Below are positions 1-9,197 of a DNA stretch of 64,000 nt, in pieces. How positions within the stretch are numbered: the stretch's first letter is position 1; each line of letters opens with the position of its first letter. The stretch is from Lancefieldella parvula. Lineage in GTDB: Bacteria; Actinomycetota; Coriobacteriia; Coriobacteriales; Atopobiaceae. The position numbers and the translations under genes are program-made. Below the pieces are notes generated by a model. That model did no database searches, was not told the DNA's origin, and was given only the letters and a program-made list of their open reading frames with translations. Location of the stretch: the NCBI GenBank assembly GCA_023300185.1, contig CP097092.1:372001-436000 (forward strand). The letters are read 5' to 3'.

Positions 1-336
1 GTCTTCATCTCATGTTATATAAATAATTTAATCAAAATATTTGGTACGTTGAAAAATGGCATTTAAATTGCTCTATTTTTAACGATTTTCTCGACATTTG
101 TCATAAACGTGCAACGGATAAAAATTGTAATAGAAATGTATTAAATTTTAAGACAAATGTGAGTTATGCGGAAACTGAATAGTGGAAGCTAGATAGTTAA
201 CAATTTCATGAAATTTGAGCTTCAAAATTCTGAAGCAAGAGGGACTGTGTACACTAAGAAAAAGGCAGTTAAGAGGATGCACAATCTGTGCAAATAATGC
301 GTGAGAGATATGTTTGAATGTGTTGAGCGGGGAGTT
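1..336. other. AT-rich intergenic region, no gene seen
   Basis: This stretch is strongly AT-rich with stops in all frames and no Shine-Dalgarno/start pair that opens a useful frame. It probably holds the promoter of the HD-domain gene that follows. No tRNA, riboswitch or convincing terminator could be recognised. Confidence 0.5.
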
Positions 337-981
337 ATGGACTTAAAAATTATCGATGACGCTTTGGACTTTGTAAAAGAGGTCTTCTCCACAGATTTTA
401 GTGGTCACGATTACTTCCACACGCTGCGTGTGTACAAAATGGCTGTAAGAATTGCGCAAGAGGAGGGGGCAAATCAAGAGATTGTTTCCCTTGCTGCGCT
501 TTTGCACGATGTTGATGACATCAAGCTTTCTCCAGAGACGCATGAGCATAAGGATAGGGCCGTTGGTTTTCTGCGCCAGCATTCTGTCGACGAGGCCATT
601 ATCCAGGCAATTTGTACCGCAATCGATGAGGTTTCTTTCTCGGGAACAGACTCGGTAGTTCCTTCAACGCTTGAGGGTATGTGTGTTCAAGACGCAGATC
701 GCCTAGATGCGCTCGGTGCTGTTGGTATCGCACGTACCTTTGTCTATGGCGGAAGTCATGGTCGCGGAATGTATGACCCGGATGAACCACCAACTCTCAA
801 CATGGGCGGCGAGGAGTATCACTCACACAAATCAACGTCGCTCAACCACTTCTACGAGAAGCTCTTTTTACTGACAGACATGATGAATACGCGCAGTGGC
901 AAAGAGCTAGGAAAAGCTCGCGAGAAGTACATGCGTGAGTATGTTGACCAGTTCTTAGATGAGTGGAACGGTAAACGTTAA
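337..981 (+). CDS. HD-domain phosphohydrolase (YedJ-like)
   Basis: A 214-aa soluble HD-superfamily protein. Visible metal-binding elements are the GHDYFH motif near residues 23-28, the LLHDVDD motif near 56-61 and the CVQDADRLDALG segment near residue 130, in the order expected for HD metal-dependent phosphohydrolases of the YedJ type. The start at 337 is preferred because it follows a GGGGAG-like ribosome site; an in-frame GTG at 301 would add 12 residues. It stands alone before the MetE-like gene. The substrate, probably a nucleotide or phosphorylated metabolite, cannot be read from the sequence. Confidence 0.85.
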   Translation: MDLKIIDDALDFVKEVFSTDFSGHDYFHTLRVYKMAVRIAQEEGANQEIVSLAALLHDVDDIKLSPETHEHKDRAVGFLRQHSVDEAIIQAICTAIDEVSFSGTDSVVPSTLEGMCVQDADRLDALGAVGIARTFVYGGSHGRGMYDPDEPPTLNMGGEEYHSHKSTSLNHFYEKLFLLTDMMNTRSGKELGKAREKYMREYVDQFLDEWNGKR

Positions 982-1082
982 GATATAGTTTTTAGCTATA
1001 TGAATTAGTTAAGTATTTGTATTTCACAAGTAAAGTTTTGATTGTCATACTGGTTTCTCGTAAGTAGTTCTAAGGGGTCATT

Positions 1083-2210
1083 ATGGCAATCAAAAATGAT
1101 AAAACTACTCCACATCGCTTTGATGTTGTTGGCAGCTTTCTTCGTCCAGAGAATCTCAAGCAGGCTCGTATTCAGTTTGAAAAAGGTCAGATTGATGCAC
1201 ATGAGCTCAAGCAAGTAGAGGACAAAGCTATTACAGAGCTTATCCAAAAGGAGAAACGGGCAGGCCTTAAAGTCATCACTGACGGTGAGTTTAGGCGTGC
1301 AACCTGGCACCTTGATTTTATGTGGGCATTCGAAGGTATTGGCCATGCGCCAACTAATACTGGACTCCCTTTCCACGATGAGATTGCAGAGATTGACGAC
1401 ACCTTCCTCGTAGGAAAAGTGGAGCTCATCAAAGAGCATCCCTTTATAGAGCACTTCCGCTTTGTCCAGCAGTTCGAGGACGAGACAACCGTTGCCAAGC
1501 TTACTATTCCTGCGCCTGCACAGTTTATTGAGCAGTTCATTATGCCCATGAATCGCGAGCAGACTGACAAGTACTACGCCAATGACCAGGAACTTCTTGA
1601 AGACATTGTTGCTGGCTATGGTGTATTTATTGAACAAGTATATGCTGCAGGCTGTCGTAATCTTCAGCTTGATGACTGCTCATGGGGCGTGTTGGTTGAC
1701 CCTCGTGCAGAGCTCTTCTTTGGTGCTGACCAGGAAGGTCTCAAGAAGATTAAGGCACTGCTCTTGGAGATTAACAACCGCGTCCTTGATGCTGCTCCAG
1801 CTGATCTGACTATTAACACGCACGTTTGCCGTGGTAACTTCCACAGCACTTGGGCTTGCGAGGGCGGCTACGATGATGTAGCTGATGCTCTTCTTGCTCA
1901 AGAGCACGTAAACGCTTTCTTCTTAGAATTTGATGATCATCGCTCCGGTGGCTTTGAGCCCCTGGCTTCTGTTCCAGCTGGTAAAAAGGTTGTGCTTGGT
2001 CTGATCACCACCAAGCACGCCCAGCTGGAAGAGAAAGCCAAGGTTATTGAGCGTATTCATGAGGCAGCACAGTATGTACCTCTGGAGAACCTCTGTCTTT
2101 CTCCTCAGTGTGGCTTTGCTAGCTGCGAGATTGGTAACAAGCTTACCGAAGATGAGCAGTGGGCAAAGATTGCGCTGGTTAAAGAAATTGCAGAAGAGGT
2201 TTGGGGCTAA
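1083..2210 (+). CDS. MetE-like cobalamin-independent methionine synthase family protein (YxjG/YxjH type)
   Basis: A 375-aa protein corresponding to the C-terminal catalytic half of MetE only, as in the YxjG/YxjH family. It begins with the typical DVVGSFLRP motif. The zinc-ligand set is visible: THVCRGNF (His and Cys), an acidic FLEFDD segment, and CLSPQCGF carrying the last Cys. The family transfers methyl groups to homocysteine or a related thiol; lacking the N-terminal MetE half, it probably does not use methyl-tetrahydrofolate in the classic way. The start at 1083 follows AAGGGG. A terminator follows at 2286. Confidence 0.88.
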   Translation: MAIKNDKTTPHRFDVVGSFLRPENLKQARIQFEKGQIDAHELKQVEDKAITELIQKEKRAGLKVITDGEFRRATWHLDFMWAFEGIGHAPTNTGLPFHDEIAEIDDTFLVGKVELIKEHPFIEHFRFVQQFEDETTVAKLTIPAPAQFIEQFIMPMNREQTDKYYANDQELLEDIVAGYGVFIEQVYAAGCRNLQLDDCSWGVLVDPRAELFFGADQEGLKKIKALLLEINNRVLDAAPADLTINTHVCRGNFHSTWACEGGYDDVADALLAQEHVNAFFLEFDDHRSGGFEPLASVPAGKKVVLGLITTKHAQLEEKAKVIERIHEAAQYVPLENLCLSPQCGFASCEIGNKLTEDEQWAKIALVKEIAEEVWG

Positions 2211-2285
2211 ACATCGGCTGGTTTACGGTCTGTCTGCGACTCACTCGCCGTTTACCGAAGAGTTTCTGACCATACGTTCTTCTCG

Positions 2286-2319
2286 ACTCCTGTCCACTAA
2301 AATGGACAGGAGTTTTTTA
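2286..2319 (+). terminator. Rho-independent terminator after MetE-like gene
   Basis: A perfect 11-bp stem (ACTCCTGTCCA pairing with TGGACAGGAGT) with a 5-nt loop is followed by a run of T. It lies between the MetE-like gene and the WYL regulator start at 2344. Confidence 0.85.
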
Positions 2320-2343
2320 TTGGCGCTAGACTTCGGAGGCAGT

Positions 2344-3336
2344 ATGCCAAGCGAGAAGACCCGCTGCTTGCATCTTATTCAGATTTTTGAAGAAGAAACT
2401 GACGATGATCACGGTCTGAGTACTCCTCAGCTTATCGAAAGACTTGCTGAACGCGGGCTTAGTGTGGAACGTAAGACACTGTATGACGATATTAAATCGT
2501 TGCAGAATTTTGGTTACGACATCCAGTCTTATCAGCGCCATCCTGTTGAATACGGCCTGGCTACCAGGAAGTTTCAGGCCGAGGAGCTTATGTTGATGGC
2601 AGATGCCGTACAGTCATCAAAGTTTTTGACGGAGCGCAAAGCAAATAACCTGGTGAGCCTTATTGGAGAGCTAGGTGGAAAGTCTACCTCTGATACGCTC
2701 AAGAAGCGTATCCATGTTGAGGGTCGAATTAAGTCGCAAAATGAGTCTGTGTTTTATGCTCTTAATGCTATTCAAACGGCCCTTTTGCAGAAGAAAAAGG
2801 TCTCGTTTAAGTATCGCAAGAAAGGCTTTAAAGATAAGGTTATTGAAGAGCTTCCCGTAAGAGAAGAAACGCCTGTTCAACTTACGTATATTGACGATTT
2901 CTACTATCTTATTGTGTGGAACGATAAGCATCAAAACTTTGTCAATTATCGCGTGGACCGCATGTTTAGACTTGAGGTTTCTGATGCTGACGCCACGGTT
3001 AACGAGCAGATCAAGCAGTTTGATATAGACAAGTATCAAGAGCGCGTCTTTGGCATGTATTCGGGCGAGGTTGTTGAGGTCACACTTCGTGTTAATGAGC
3101 GCGTAATGTGCTCAGTGTATGACCGCTTTGGTAAGAACATTATTTTGAATAATCCAAGTTCTGATGGCACAACGGCTGACGTGCACGTTTCTGTCATGGA
3201 AGCTCCAACGTTTTATGGTTGGCTTGCAACCTTTGGAACAGATATTGAGTTGGTAGCTCCAAAGAAGACCAGGCAGAAATATCAAGAGTACTTGAGTGGA
3301 ATTCTTCAGAGCTACCAATCAGAGAAAGAAGATTAG
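2344..3336 (+). CDS. WYL-domain transcriptional regulator
   Basis: A 330-aa protein with an N-terminal winged helix (residues about 5-60; LSVERKTLYDDIKSL is the recognition-helix region) and a WYL domain (about 130-200). The WYL domain carries the sequences VSFKYRKKGF and YYLIVWNDK. A C-terminal WCX-like part ends with TFGTDIELVAP. WYL proteins bind nucleic acid or nucleotide ligands and control transcription. The start at 2344 is chosen for the GGAGG site just upstream; the open frame extends further 5' but through the preceding gene and its terminator. The target genes are unknown. Confidence 0.85.
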   Translation: MPSEKTRCLHLIQIFEEETDDDHGLSTPQLIERLAERGLSVERKTLYDDIKSLQNFGYDIQSYQRHPVEYGLATRKFQAEELMLMADAVQSSKFLTERKANNLVSLIGELGGKSTSDTLKKRIHVEGRIKSQNESVFYALNAIQTALLQKKKVSFKYRKKGFKDKVIEELPVREETPVQLTYIDDFYYLIVWNDKHQNFVNYRVDRMFRLEVSDADATVNEQIKQFDIDKYQERVFGMYSGEVVEVTLRVNERVMCSVYDRFGKNIILNNPSSDGTTADVHVSVMEAPTFYGWLATFGTDIELVAPKKTRQKYQEYLSGILQSYQSEKED

Positions 3337-3374
3337 CCAAAACAGGACAAAACAAGTAGTCTTTCTCGCACTAA

Positions 3375-3698
3375 CTAACGAGCGTCAATGACGTAAAGAC
3401 CTGCTTTAACAAGAAGATGACCATGGTGATCACTGAGCTGCGTAATCTTGCAAGTAACAATGTTTTGATGTCCGTAGAAGAGCAAAGTACTCCAGAGAGA
3501 ATTGCTTTCTCTAGGAACAAAGCCCAGCTTGTTGTCATTAGAGTACAGAGCAAGAGCCTCTGGGTCATAAGGGTTATCGCGTTCAGGAACAATAGTTAGA
3601 TCTGAGCCAAGTTTGAGCTGATCAAAGATAAGAGGAGCGTCGTAGTAGGGAAGACCGGAAATAACGAAGGAATCAACAAGCTTTGTAGGACTGTACAT
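3375..3698 (-). CDS. HIRAN-domain protein
   Basis: A 107-aa protein consisting of little more than one HIRAN domain. The features are GLPYYDAP at the start of the domain, VPERDNPYDPEALALY (the conserved D-N-x-D/E-A motif) and LGFVPRESN. HIRAN domains bind single-stranded 3' ends or damaged DNA when fused to helicases, but stand-alone bacterial copies have no established role. An AAGGAGG site precedes the start on the minus strand. It is transcribed towards the WYL regulator gene. Confidence 0.85.
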   Translation of the reverse strand: MYSPTKLVDSFVISGLPYYDAPLIFDQLKLGSDLTIVPERDNPYDPEALALYSNDNKLGFVPRESNSLWSTLLFYGHQNIVTCKITQLSDHHGHLLVKAGLYVIDAR

Positions 3699-3829
3699 AA
3701 GAGCCTCCTTAGAAGATGTTGAGAACAGAATACGGATTTGTTAAAGAATGAGTGTCCAACAGATTGGACAGTAAAAAAATAGATGTAAGACAACACAGTA
3801 AGAGAAAATGAGTTTCAAAGGGAGTTTGC

Positions 3830-4378
3830 ATGATTACCACTAAGAGATTGTTTCTTATTCCATGGCATGCATCTGATGCTGAAGAGCTCTATGAACTAGC
3901 AAAAGATCCAGAGATTGGACCACTTTGTGGCTGGGAACCGCATAAGACCTTGGAAGATTCCAAGCAGGTTCTTGCAAATGTATTGTCCGAGAAATTCTGT
4001 TATGCCGTAAAGGATATGAAGACCGGTCAAGTAATTGGCTCGATGTCATTGGACTTTGAAGAAATTCCTGATCAAAAAGATTCCTCAAAGCAGCTATATC
4101 AGGCAGAAATTGGCTATTGGATTGGCCGTCCTTATTGGGGACAGGGATTGGCACCTGAAGGCGTTCAAGCTCTTGTTACCTATGCATTTGAAGAGCATGG
4201 CGTTGACCAGGTGATTATTAGATATCTTGAGCGCAATAAGAAGTCTGCTTCAGTGGCTCAAAAGTGTGGTTTCACGGAGGCAAAAATCTTTACTGACTTA
4301 AATAAATACACAGGTAAAGAAGAGCAGTTTGGTATCTCAGTACTCACAAAAGAGGACTGGGAACGTGTTCAAAAATAG
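3830..4378 (+). CDS. GNAT family N-acetyltransferase (RimJ/RimL-like)
   Basis: A 182-aa GNAT protein beginning with the family-typical MITTKRLFLIPW strand. The acetyl-CoA binding segment IGRPYWGQGLAPEGVQALV lies around residues 100-120, followed by the C-terminal NKKSASVAQKCGF motif of the RimJ/RimL subgroup. It probably acetylates a protein N-terminus or a small amine in the cytoplasm. GGGAG lies upstream of the start. The short spacer to the next operon contains an inverted repeat (4415-4443). Confidence 0.85.
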   Translation: MITTKRLFLIPWHASDAEELYELAKDPEIGPLCGWEPHKTLEDSKQVLANVLSEKFCYAVKDMKTGQVIGSMSLDFEEIPDQKDSSKQLYQAEIGYWIGRPYWGQGLAPEGVQALVTYAFEEHGVDQVIIRYLERNKKSASVAQKCGFTEAKIFTDLNKYTGKEEQFGISVLTKEDWERVQK

Positions 4379-4414
4379 CAGTTCATCTTGCTATTTTGTG
4401 TGTTGTTTTTAAAT

Positions 4415-4443
4415 GTTGCATAAGGCAAACTCATATTTGCAAC
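4415..4443. promoter_or_regulatory. Inverted repeat upstream of cydDC
   Basis: GTTGCA and TGCAAC flank a 17-bp centre in the spacer before the cydD start. It could be a regulator binding site for the operon, but the arms are short and no known consensus was recognised. Confidence 0.25.
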
Positions 4444-4521
4444 GGCAGAACTGTACGTAAAGTAGTTGAAACAGTTAGCGGACTAAAGATTTTGCTTGTA
4501 AGAAGAGCGAGAGAAGTTTTT

Positions 4522-6258
4522 ATGATGATTAACAAACGCCTCATTGCCCTTATTGAGGAGAGTAAAAAATACATTGGCTTGACCGTGCTTTACCAGTGGA
4601 TTGCACTTCTCGCCAATATCGTATTTATGTATTCTTTGGCAAGAATGGTACAAGCCCTGTTCTTGGATTATTTTGTCTTTGAAGAGCAGCTGGTATTTAT
4701 TACTCTCTGCCTTATTGCTATTGTGATTAGGTATTTCTGCAAGCTTGCTCAGCATAAGACAAGCTTTTATGCAGCTAGAAGGGTTAAAAAGACCCTACGA
4801 GAGAAAATCTATCAGAAGCTTTTAGAGTTTGGTCCTTCGTATAAAAATTCATATGCAACCAGCGAGATTGTTCAGCTTGCCGTGGAAGGCGTTGACCAGC
4901 TGGAAACCTATTTTGCGCAGTATCTGCCTCAGTTTTTCTACGCAGTTTTGGCTCCGCTCACGCTTTTTCTTGTTTTGCTTCTTATTAGTCCGGTAGTTGG
5001 CATTGTTTTATTGGTATTTGTTCCGCTTATTCCCATGACCATTGTTCTTATCCAGAAGTTTGCAAAGAAGCTTTTGTCTAAGTATTGGGGCCAGTATACG
5101 CAGCTTGGCGATACATTTTTGGAAAACCTGCAGGGCCTGACCACAGCAAAGATTTACAAGGCTGACGATTTTAAACACAAGCAGATGAACGAGGAAGCCG
5201 AGCACTTCAGGCGTATTACCATGAAGGTTCTAACCATGCAGCTCAACTCCATCACCGTCATGGATGTGGTTGCATTTGGTGGAAGTGCGCTCGGTACAAT
5301 TCTTGCAATTCAGCAGGTAAATGACCAAATCCTCTTTATGTGGGAGGGCGTCTTTGTCATTTTGATTTCAGCTGAGTTCTTCTTGCCTATGCGTCTTCTG
5401 GGCAGTTATTTCCACATTGCCATGAACGGTATGGCAGCATCGGATAAGATCTTTGACCTGCTTGATATGCCTGTTACAGAGCAGGGTACTAAGACCGTTC
5501 CAGCTTCTAGCGATGTTGCTTTGCGCAACGTTTCTTTCTCCTACGATGGCGAGAAACCCGTCTTGGTGAATGTTTCTTTTGGAATGCGCGCCAACTCTTT
5601 GAATGCTCTGGTAGGAGAGTCGGGCTGCGGAAAATCAACAATTGCAGCACTTCTGACCGGAAAGCTTCGCTCGTATTCTGGCGATGTTCTGTTTGGAAAT
5701 ATCAGTTTGTCAGACATTTCTGACCAGAATTTGCTTCAAAACGTTACGTATATTGGGCATCAAGCGCATCTCTTTATGGGAAGCGTTCGCTCTAACCTTG
5801 CCATGGGTAATCAAGAGGCAACTGAAGAACAGCTTTGGCATGCCCTTGAGCAGGTCAATCTTGCTGAGTTTGTAAAGTCTTTAGGTGGACTTGACGCTCC
5901 AGTTGCCGAGAAGGGCTCCAACTTGTCAGGCGGTCAGCGCCAGAGGTTGGCGCTTGCTAGAGCGCTGCTTCACAACAGCCAGATGTACATCTTTGACGAA
6001 GCTACTTCAAACATTGATGTTGAGAGTGAAGACGTTATTATGCAGCAGGTTCACCAGCTTGCTCAGACTAAGATGGTGCTGGTAATTTCGCACCGCCTGG
6101 TAAACGTTAAAAATGCTGATCAGATTGTTGTTATGCAACGTGGCAGAGTTGTTGGAAGCGGTACACACCAAGAGTTGCTTGCAACAAATGACGAGTACAA
6201 ACGAATGACGCAGGCCCAGACCGAGCTTGAGAATTATGTGAAAGGAGTTGAGGCGTAA
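4522..6258 (+). CDS. cydD: Thiol exporter-type ABC permease/ATPase, CydD-like
   Basis: A 578-aa half-transporter: an N-terminal six-helix type I exporter domain (residues about 15-310) followed by an ATPase domain. Walker A GESGCGKST is near residue 365, signature LSGGQRQ near 468 and Walker B YIFDEATSN near 487. It overlaps the next half-transporter by one base, as expected for a CydDC heterodimer, which exports cysteine or glutathione and supports cytochrome bd assembly. The start at 4522 follows AGAGAAG; a longer frame from 4396 has no good ribosome site. No cydAB is present in the window, so the symbol rests on family resemblance. Confidence 0.8.
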   Translation: MMINKRLIALIEESKKYIGLTVLYQWIALLANIVFMYSLARMVQALFLDYFVFEEQLVFITLCLIAIVIRYFCKLAQHKTSFYAARRVKKTLREKIYQKLLEFGPSYKNSYATSEIVQLAVEGVDQLETYFAQYLPQFFYAVLAPLTLFLVLLLISPVVGIVLLVFVPLIPMTIVLIQKFAKKLLSKYWGQYTQLGDTFLENLQGLTTAKIYKADDFKHKQMNEEAEHFRRITMKVLTMQLNSITVMDVVAFGGSALGTILAIQQVNDQILFMWEGVFVILISAEFFLPMRLLGSYFHIAMNGMAASDKIFDLLDMPVTEQGTKTVPASSDVALRNVSFSYDGEKPVLVNVSFGMRANSLNALVGESGCGKSTIAALLTGKLRSYSGDVLFGNISLSDISDQNLLQNVTYIGHQAHLFMGSVRSNLAMGNQEATEEQLWHALEQVNLAEFVKSLGGLDAPVAEKGSNLSGGQRQRLALARALLHNSQMYIFDEATSNIDVESEDVIMQQVHQLAQTKMVLVISHRLVNVKNADQIVVMQRGRVVGSGTHQELLATNDEYKRMTQAQTELENYVKGVEA

Positions 6259-7958
6259 TGAAGACAGAAGTTGAGAACAACGCCACAACTGCACGTACTT
6301 CTCGCCGTAGTGCGCTCACTATTATGTTGAGGCTGGTGGGGCTGGTGCGCCCTCTGGCTGGCTTTATGATACTTGCAATTTTGATGGGTGTTTTAGGCAA
6401 TCTTGCCGCCACGTTCATCAGTATTTTTGGTGCATATGCGCTGCTCAGCGCTATGGGCTTTGCTTCATCTTCCCCTATGGTGCTGCTCTTTGGAGGCATG
6501 CTTGTATTTGCCCTGGTCCGCGGCTTGTTGCGCTACGCTGAGCAGGAATGCAATCACTTTATTGCGTTTAAGCTGCTTGCACTTATTAGAGACCGCGTAT
6601 TTACGGCGCTCAGAAAGCTTGCTCCAGCAAAGCTTGAGGTCAAGAATAAAGGCAACTTGATGAGCGTTATCACCTCTGACATTGAGCTGCTTGAGGTTTT
6701 CTACGCGCACACTATCTCGCCTATTTGCATTGCTGTTGTGTTCTGCATTGTTATGGTGTGGTTTATTGCTGGTAGCTCCAACTGGATTTTAGGTGTTATT
6801 GCGCTTGTTTCTTACCTAGTGGTTGGTGTGGCTATTCCGCTTGCTATGTCTAAACGTTCCGAGCAGGACTCTGCTGAGGCAAGAGACCTTGCTGGTAAGC
6901 TTTCTACGGTTACCCTTGATAACCTGCGTGGACTTGACGAGATTCTGCAATATAACACCGGCGAGCAGATGATTGAAGAAACAAGTCAGTTAGCTGACCA
7001 GTTAAGTGACAGACAACAGGCAGTTAAGAAGGCATTTGGTGTCAACGATGCCGTCACGTCAACGGTTATTTTGCTCTCCGGCCTTGTCATGTTCTTTAGT
7101 TCGTTCTACATGGCCTATCACCAGCAGATTTTTATGAATGAAGCTTTCATTGTCACCATTGCATTGATGAGCTCGTTTGGCCCTGTGGTTGCTTTGGCTG
7201 CTTTGGGCACAACGCTTACCAGCACGTTTGCGGCAGGCAATCGCGTTCTAGATATTCTGGACGAGAAACCCCTGGTTGAAGATGTAGAGGGTCAAAAAGA
7301 TATCTCCTATGAGGGTGTTCGTGTTTCTAAGCTTTCGTTCGCGTACGATGATGAGCAGATTTTGGACAACATCTCCGTAGATATTCCTACCGATAAGATT
7401 GTGGGAATTGTAGGAAAGAGTGGCTCAGGCAAGTCTACGCTGCTTAAACTTTTGATGCGTTTCTGGCCAGCAACACCCGGCGCCATTGAAATTTCTGGAA
7501 CCCCTTTGGAGCAGGTTAATACCTCTAACCTGCGTGATCTTGAGAGCTACATGACGCAGGATACGCATCTGTATCACGATTCCATTAAGAATAATCTCCG
7601 CATTGCAAAGCTTGATGCAACGGATGAAGAGATTGTTGAGGCATGCAAGAAGGCTTCAATTCACGAGTACATCTCCACGCTGCCTCAGGGCTACGATACG
7701 CCCGTTGCAGAGCTTGGCGACTCACTTTCTGGCGGAGAGCGCCAGCGCATTGGCCTTGCTCGCGCATTCTTGCATGACGCGCCACTCATGTTGCTTGACG
7801 AGCCAACCAGTAACCTAGACAGCCTGAACGAGGCAATTATCTTGCGCTCACTTGATAAAGAAACTGAGCGCAAATCCGTGGTTCTTGTCTCTCATAGGGC
7901 TTCTACCATGGGAATTGCAGATGTTGTTTACACCGTTGATGGGGGACGAGTGAGCTGA
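6258..7958 (+). CDS. cydC: Thiol exporter-type ABC permease/ATPase, CydC-like
   Basis: A 566-aa partner of the preceding gene with the same membrane-ATPase layout. It has five to six helices up to about residue 320, Walker A GKSGSGKST near 384, signature LSGGERQ near 490 and Walker B LLLDEPTSNLD near 510. Its ATG overlaps the TAA of cydD (TAATG) and its TGA overlaps the next ATG (TGATG), so the three genes are translationally coupled. The membrane part is more hydrophobic at the N-terminus than CydD, in line with CydC. Confidence 0.8.
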   Translation: MKTEVENNATTARTSRRSALTIMLRLVGLVRPLAGFMILAILMGVLGNLAATFISIFGAYALLSAMGFASSSPMVLLFGGMLVFALVRGLLRYAEQECNHFIAFKLLALIRDRVFTALRKLAPAKLEVKNKGNLMSVITSDIELLEVFYAHTISPICIAVVFCIVMVWFIAGSSNWILGVIALVSYLVVGVAIPLAMSKRSEQDSAEARDLAGKLSTVTLDNLRGLDEILQYNTGEQMIEETSQLADQLSDRQQAVKKAFGVNDAVTSTVILLSGLVMFFSSFYMAYHQQIFMNEAFIVTIALMSSFGPVVALAALGTTLTSTFAAGNRVLDILDEKPLVEDVEGQKDISYEGVRVSKLSFAYDDEQILDNISVDIPTDKIVGIVGKSGSGKSTLLKLLMRFWPATPGAIEISGTPLEQVNTSNLRDLESYMTQDTHLYHDSIKNNLRIAKLDATDEEIVEACKKASIHEYISTLPQGYDTPVAELGDSLSGGERQRIGLARAFLHDAPLMLLDEPTSNLDSLNEAIILRSLDKETERKSVVLVSHRASTMGIADVVYTVDGGRVS

Positions 7959-8275
7959 TGACACCTGAAGAAATTGCGCAGAAACGTCAAAAAGAAAAAG
8001 ATCTTATTTCGCTCATGATTCGTTTTTATTGCGAGAAGTACCATCGCACCAAAGCCCACGAACCTCTGTGCGACGAGTGCGCTGAGCTTGAGAAGTATGC
8101 GCATACGCGTGTGGACCGCTGTCCTCACATTGAGACAAAGACGTTTTGCTCAAAATGCAAATCGCATTGCTATAGCAAAGAGATGCGCGCTCGCGTTAAA
8201 GAGGTCATGAAATCCACAGGACCTCGACTGCTCCTACACCATCCAATTCTTGTAATCAAGCACGCGCTTCAGTAA
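7958..8275 (+). CDS. Nitrous-oxide-stimulated promoter family protein (YgbA-like)
   Basis: A 105-aa Cys/His-rich protein. Motifs are HEPLCDECAELEKYA, a central RCPHIETKTFC and CSKCKSHCYSKEMR, which match the YgbA_NO family. In enterobacteria ygbA is induced by nitric oxide through NsrR; the conserved Cys/His pattern suggests metal or Fe-S binding. Its start overlaps the cydC stop by TGATG, linking it to the thiol exporter and hence to nitrosative or redox stress. That link is inferred from context. A strong terminator follows. Confidence 0.85.
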   Translation: MTPEEIAQKRQKEKDLISLMIRFYCEKYHRTKAHEPLCDECAELEKYAHTRVDRCPHIETKTFCSKCKSHCYSKEMRARVKEVMKSTGPRLLLHHPILVIKHALQ

Positions 8276-8331
8276 CGCAGTCCTAGTTGGCCTTGTACAC
8301 CTTTGACATCTGCGATTTTCTCGCCATTTCA

Positions 8332-8370
8332 CGGTCTTCTCGCCAAAAGTGAGAAGACCGCATTTTTTTG
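8332..8370 (+). terminator. Rho-independent terminator of cydDC operon
   Basis: A perfect 10-bp stem CGGTCTTCTC / GAGAAGACCG with a 9-nt loop is followed by CATTTTTTTG. The stem contains the TTCTCGCC core that recurs across the window. Confidence 0.85.
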
Positions 8371-8476
8371 AATCTTTTTCATTTGAAACATAACTGTTAA
8401 CTCTGAGAATTACGTATTTTTGTCGCGGCGCGTTAGGTTTACAGTGACCTCTCGCTTTACAGAAGGAGGTACTGCG

Positions 8477-9136
8477 TTGATTAAATCTAAGAAAGCGTCA
8501 TTTATTTTTAAGCTATGTATTGCTGTGATTGGCACCTTTGTACTGTGTGATTCTGCGGGCGTCTTCCGAATGAACTTCCGCGTTTCTTTCTTGTATTACT
8601 TCACCAACATCTCTAACCTGCTGCTTGTTGCTTATTTCTGGGGTGCGCTATTCCAGGCTTACAAGCATCCCGAGACTGCTCAGAAGCCATGGATGCCAAC
8701 GGTCAAACACACGCTTATGCTGGGCATTACCGTAACTGGCCTGGTAGCTTACTTCCTACTTGACCATGGCGAGGTCTTTGTCAACGGCGTCTTTAAGTTC
8801 AACAATTTTATTCTGCATGATGTGATTCCTATCTGCGCCGTTTTGGACTGGCTGCTCTTTGACGAGAAGCCAACTATGGGCTTCAAAGAGCCTCTGATCT
8901 GGCCTTTGTATCCGCTCACGTATTTTGCGTACATTATTGTTTTGGTCCTTGGCTTTGGCGTGCAAATTAAAGAGAAGTCTCGCTGGCCTTATGGATTTAT
9001 GGACTTTGACAAGCTAGGAGTTTCAACAGTTGCTTTGACCATTGTGATCCTGATTGTTGTCTTTGTTACCCTGGGCTACCTCTACGTCGTCATTGATAAA
9101 AAACTTGGCGAGAAGATCAAGAAGGCTGAAAACTAA
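8477..9136 (+). CDS. Pr6Pr family integral membrane protein
   Basis: A 219-aa protein with about six transmembrane helices. Conserved features of the Pr6Pr family are visible: YYFTNISNLL in helix 2, FILHDVIP, the PLIWPLYPLTYF proline cluster and RWPYGFMDF near the C-terminus. The function is unknown. The TTG start at 8477 is chosen because a perfect AAGGAGGT lies 7 bases upstream, while an upstream in-frame start at 8420 lacks a site. Repeat element A follows directly. Confidence 0.82.
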   Translation: MIKSKKASFIFKLCIAVIGTFVLCDSAGVFRMNFRVSFLYYFTNISNLLLVAYFWGALFQAYKHPETAQKPWMPTVKHTLMLGITVTGLVAYFLLDHGEVFVNGVFKFNNFILHDVIPICAVLDWLLFDEKPTMGFKEPLIWPLYPLTYFAYIIVLVLGFGVQIKEKSRWPYGFMDFDKLGVSTVALTIVILIVVFVTLGYLYVVIDKKLGEKIKKAEN

Positions 9137-9197
9137 ATGGACTGCATAGCCAAAGCGAGGTTAAAACCTTAAGCGATTGCACAGCGCTCGGCACTTG

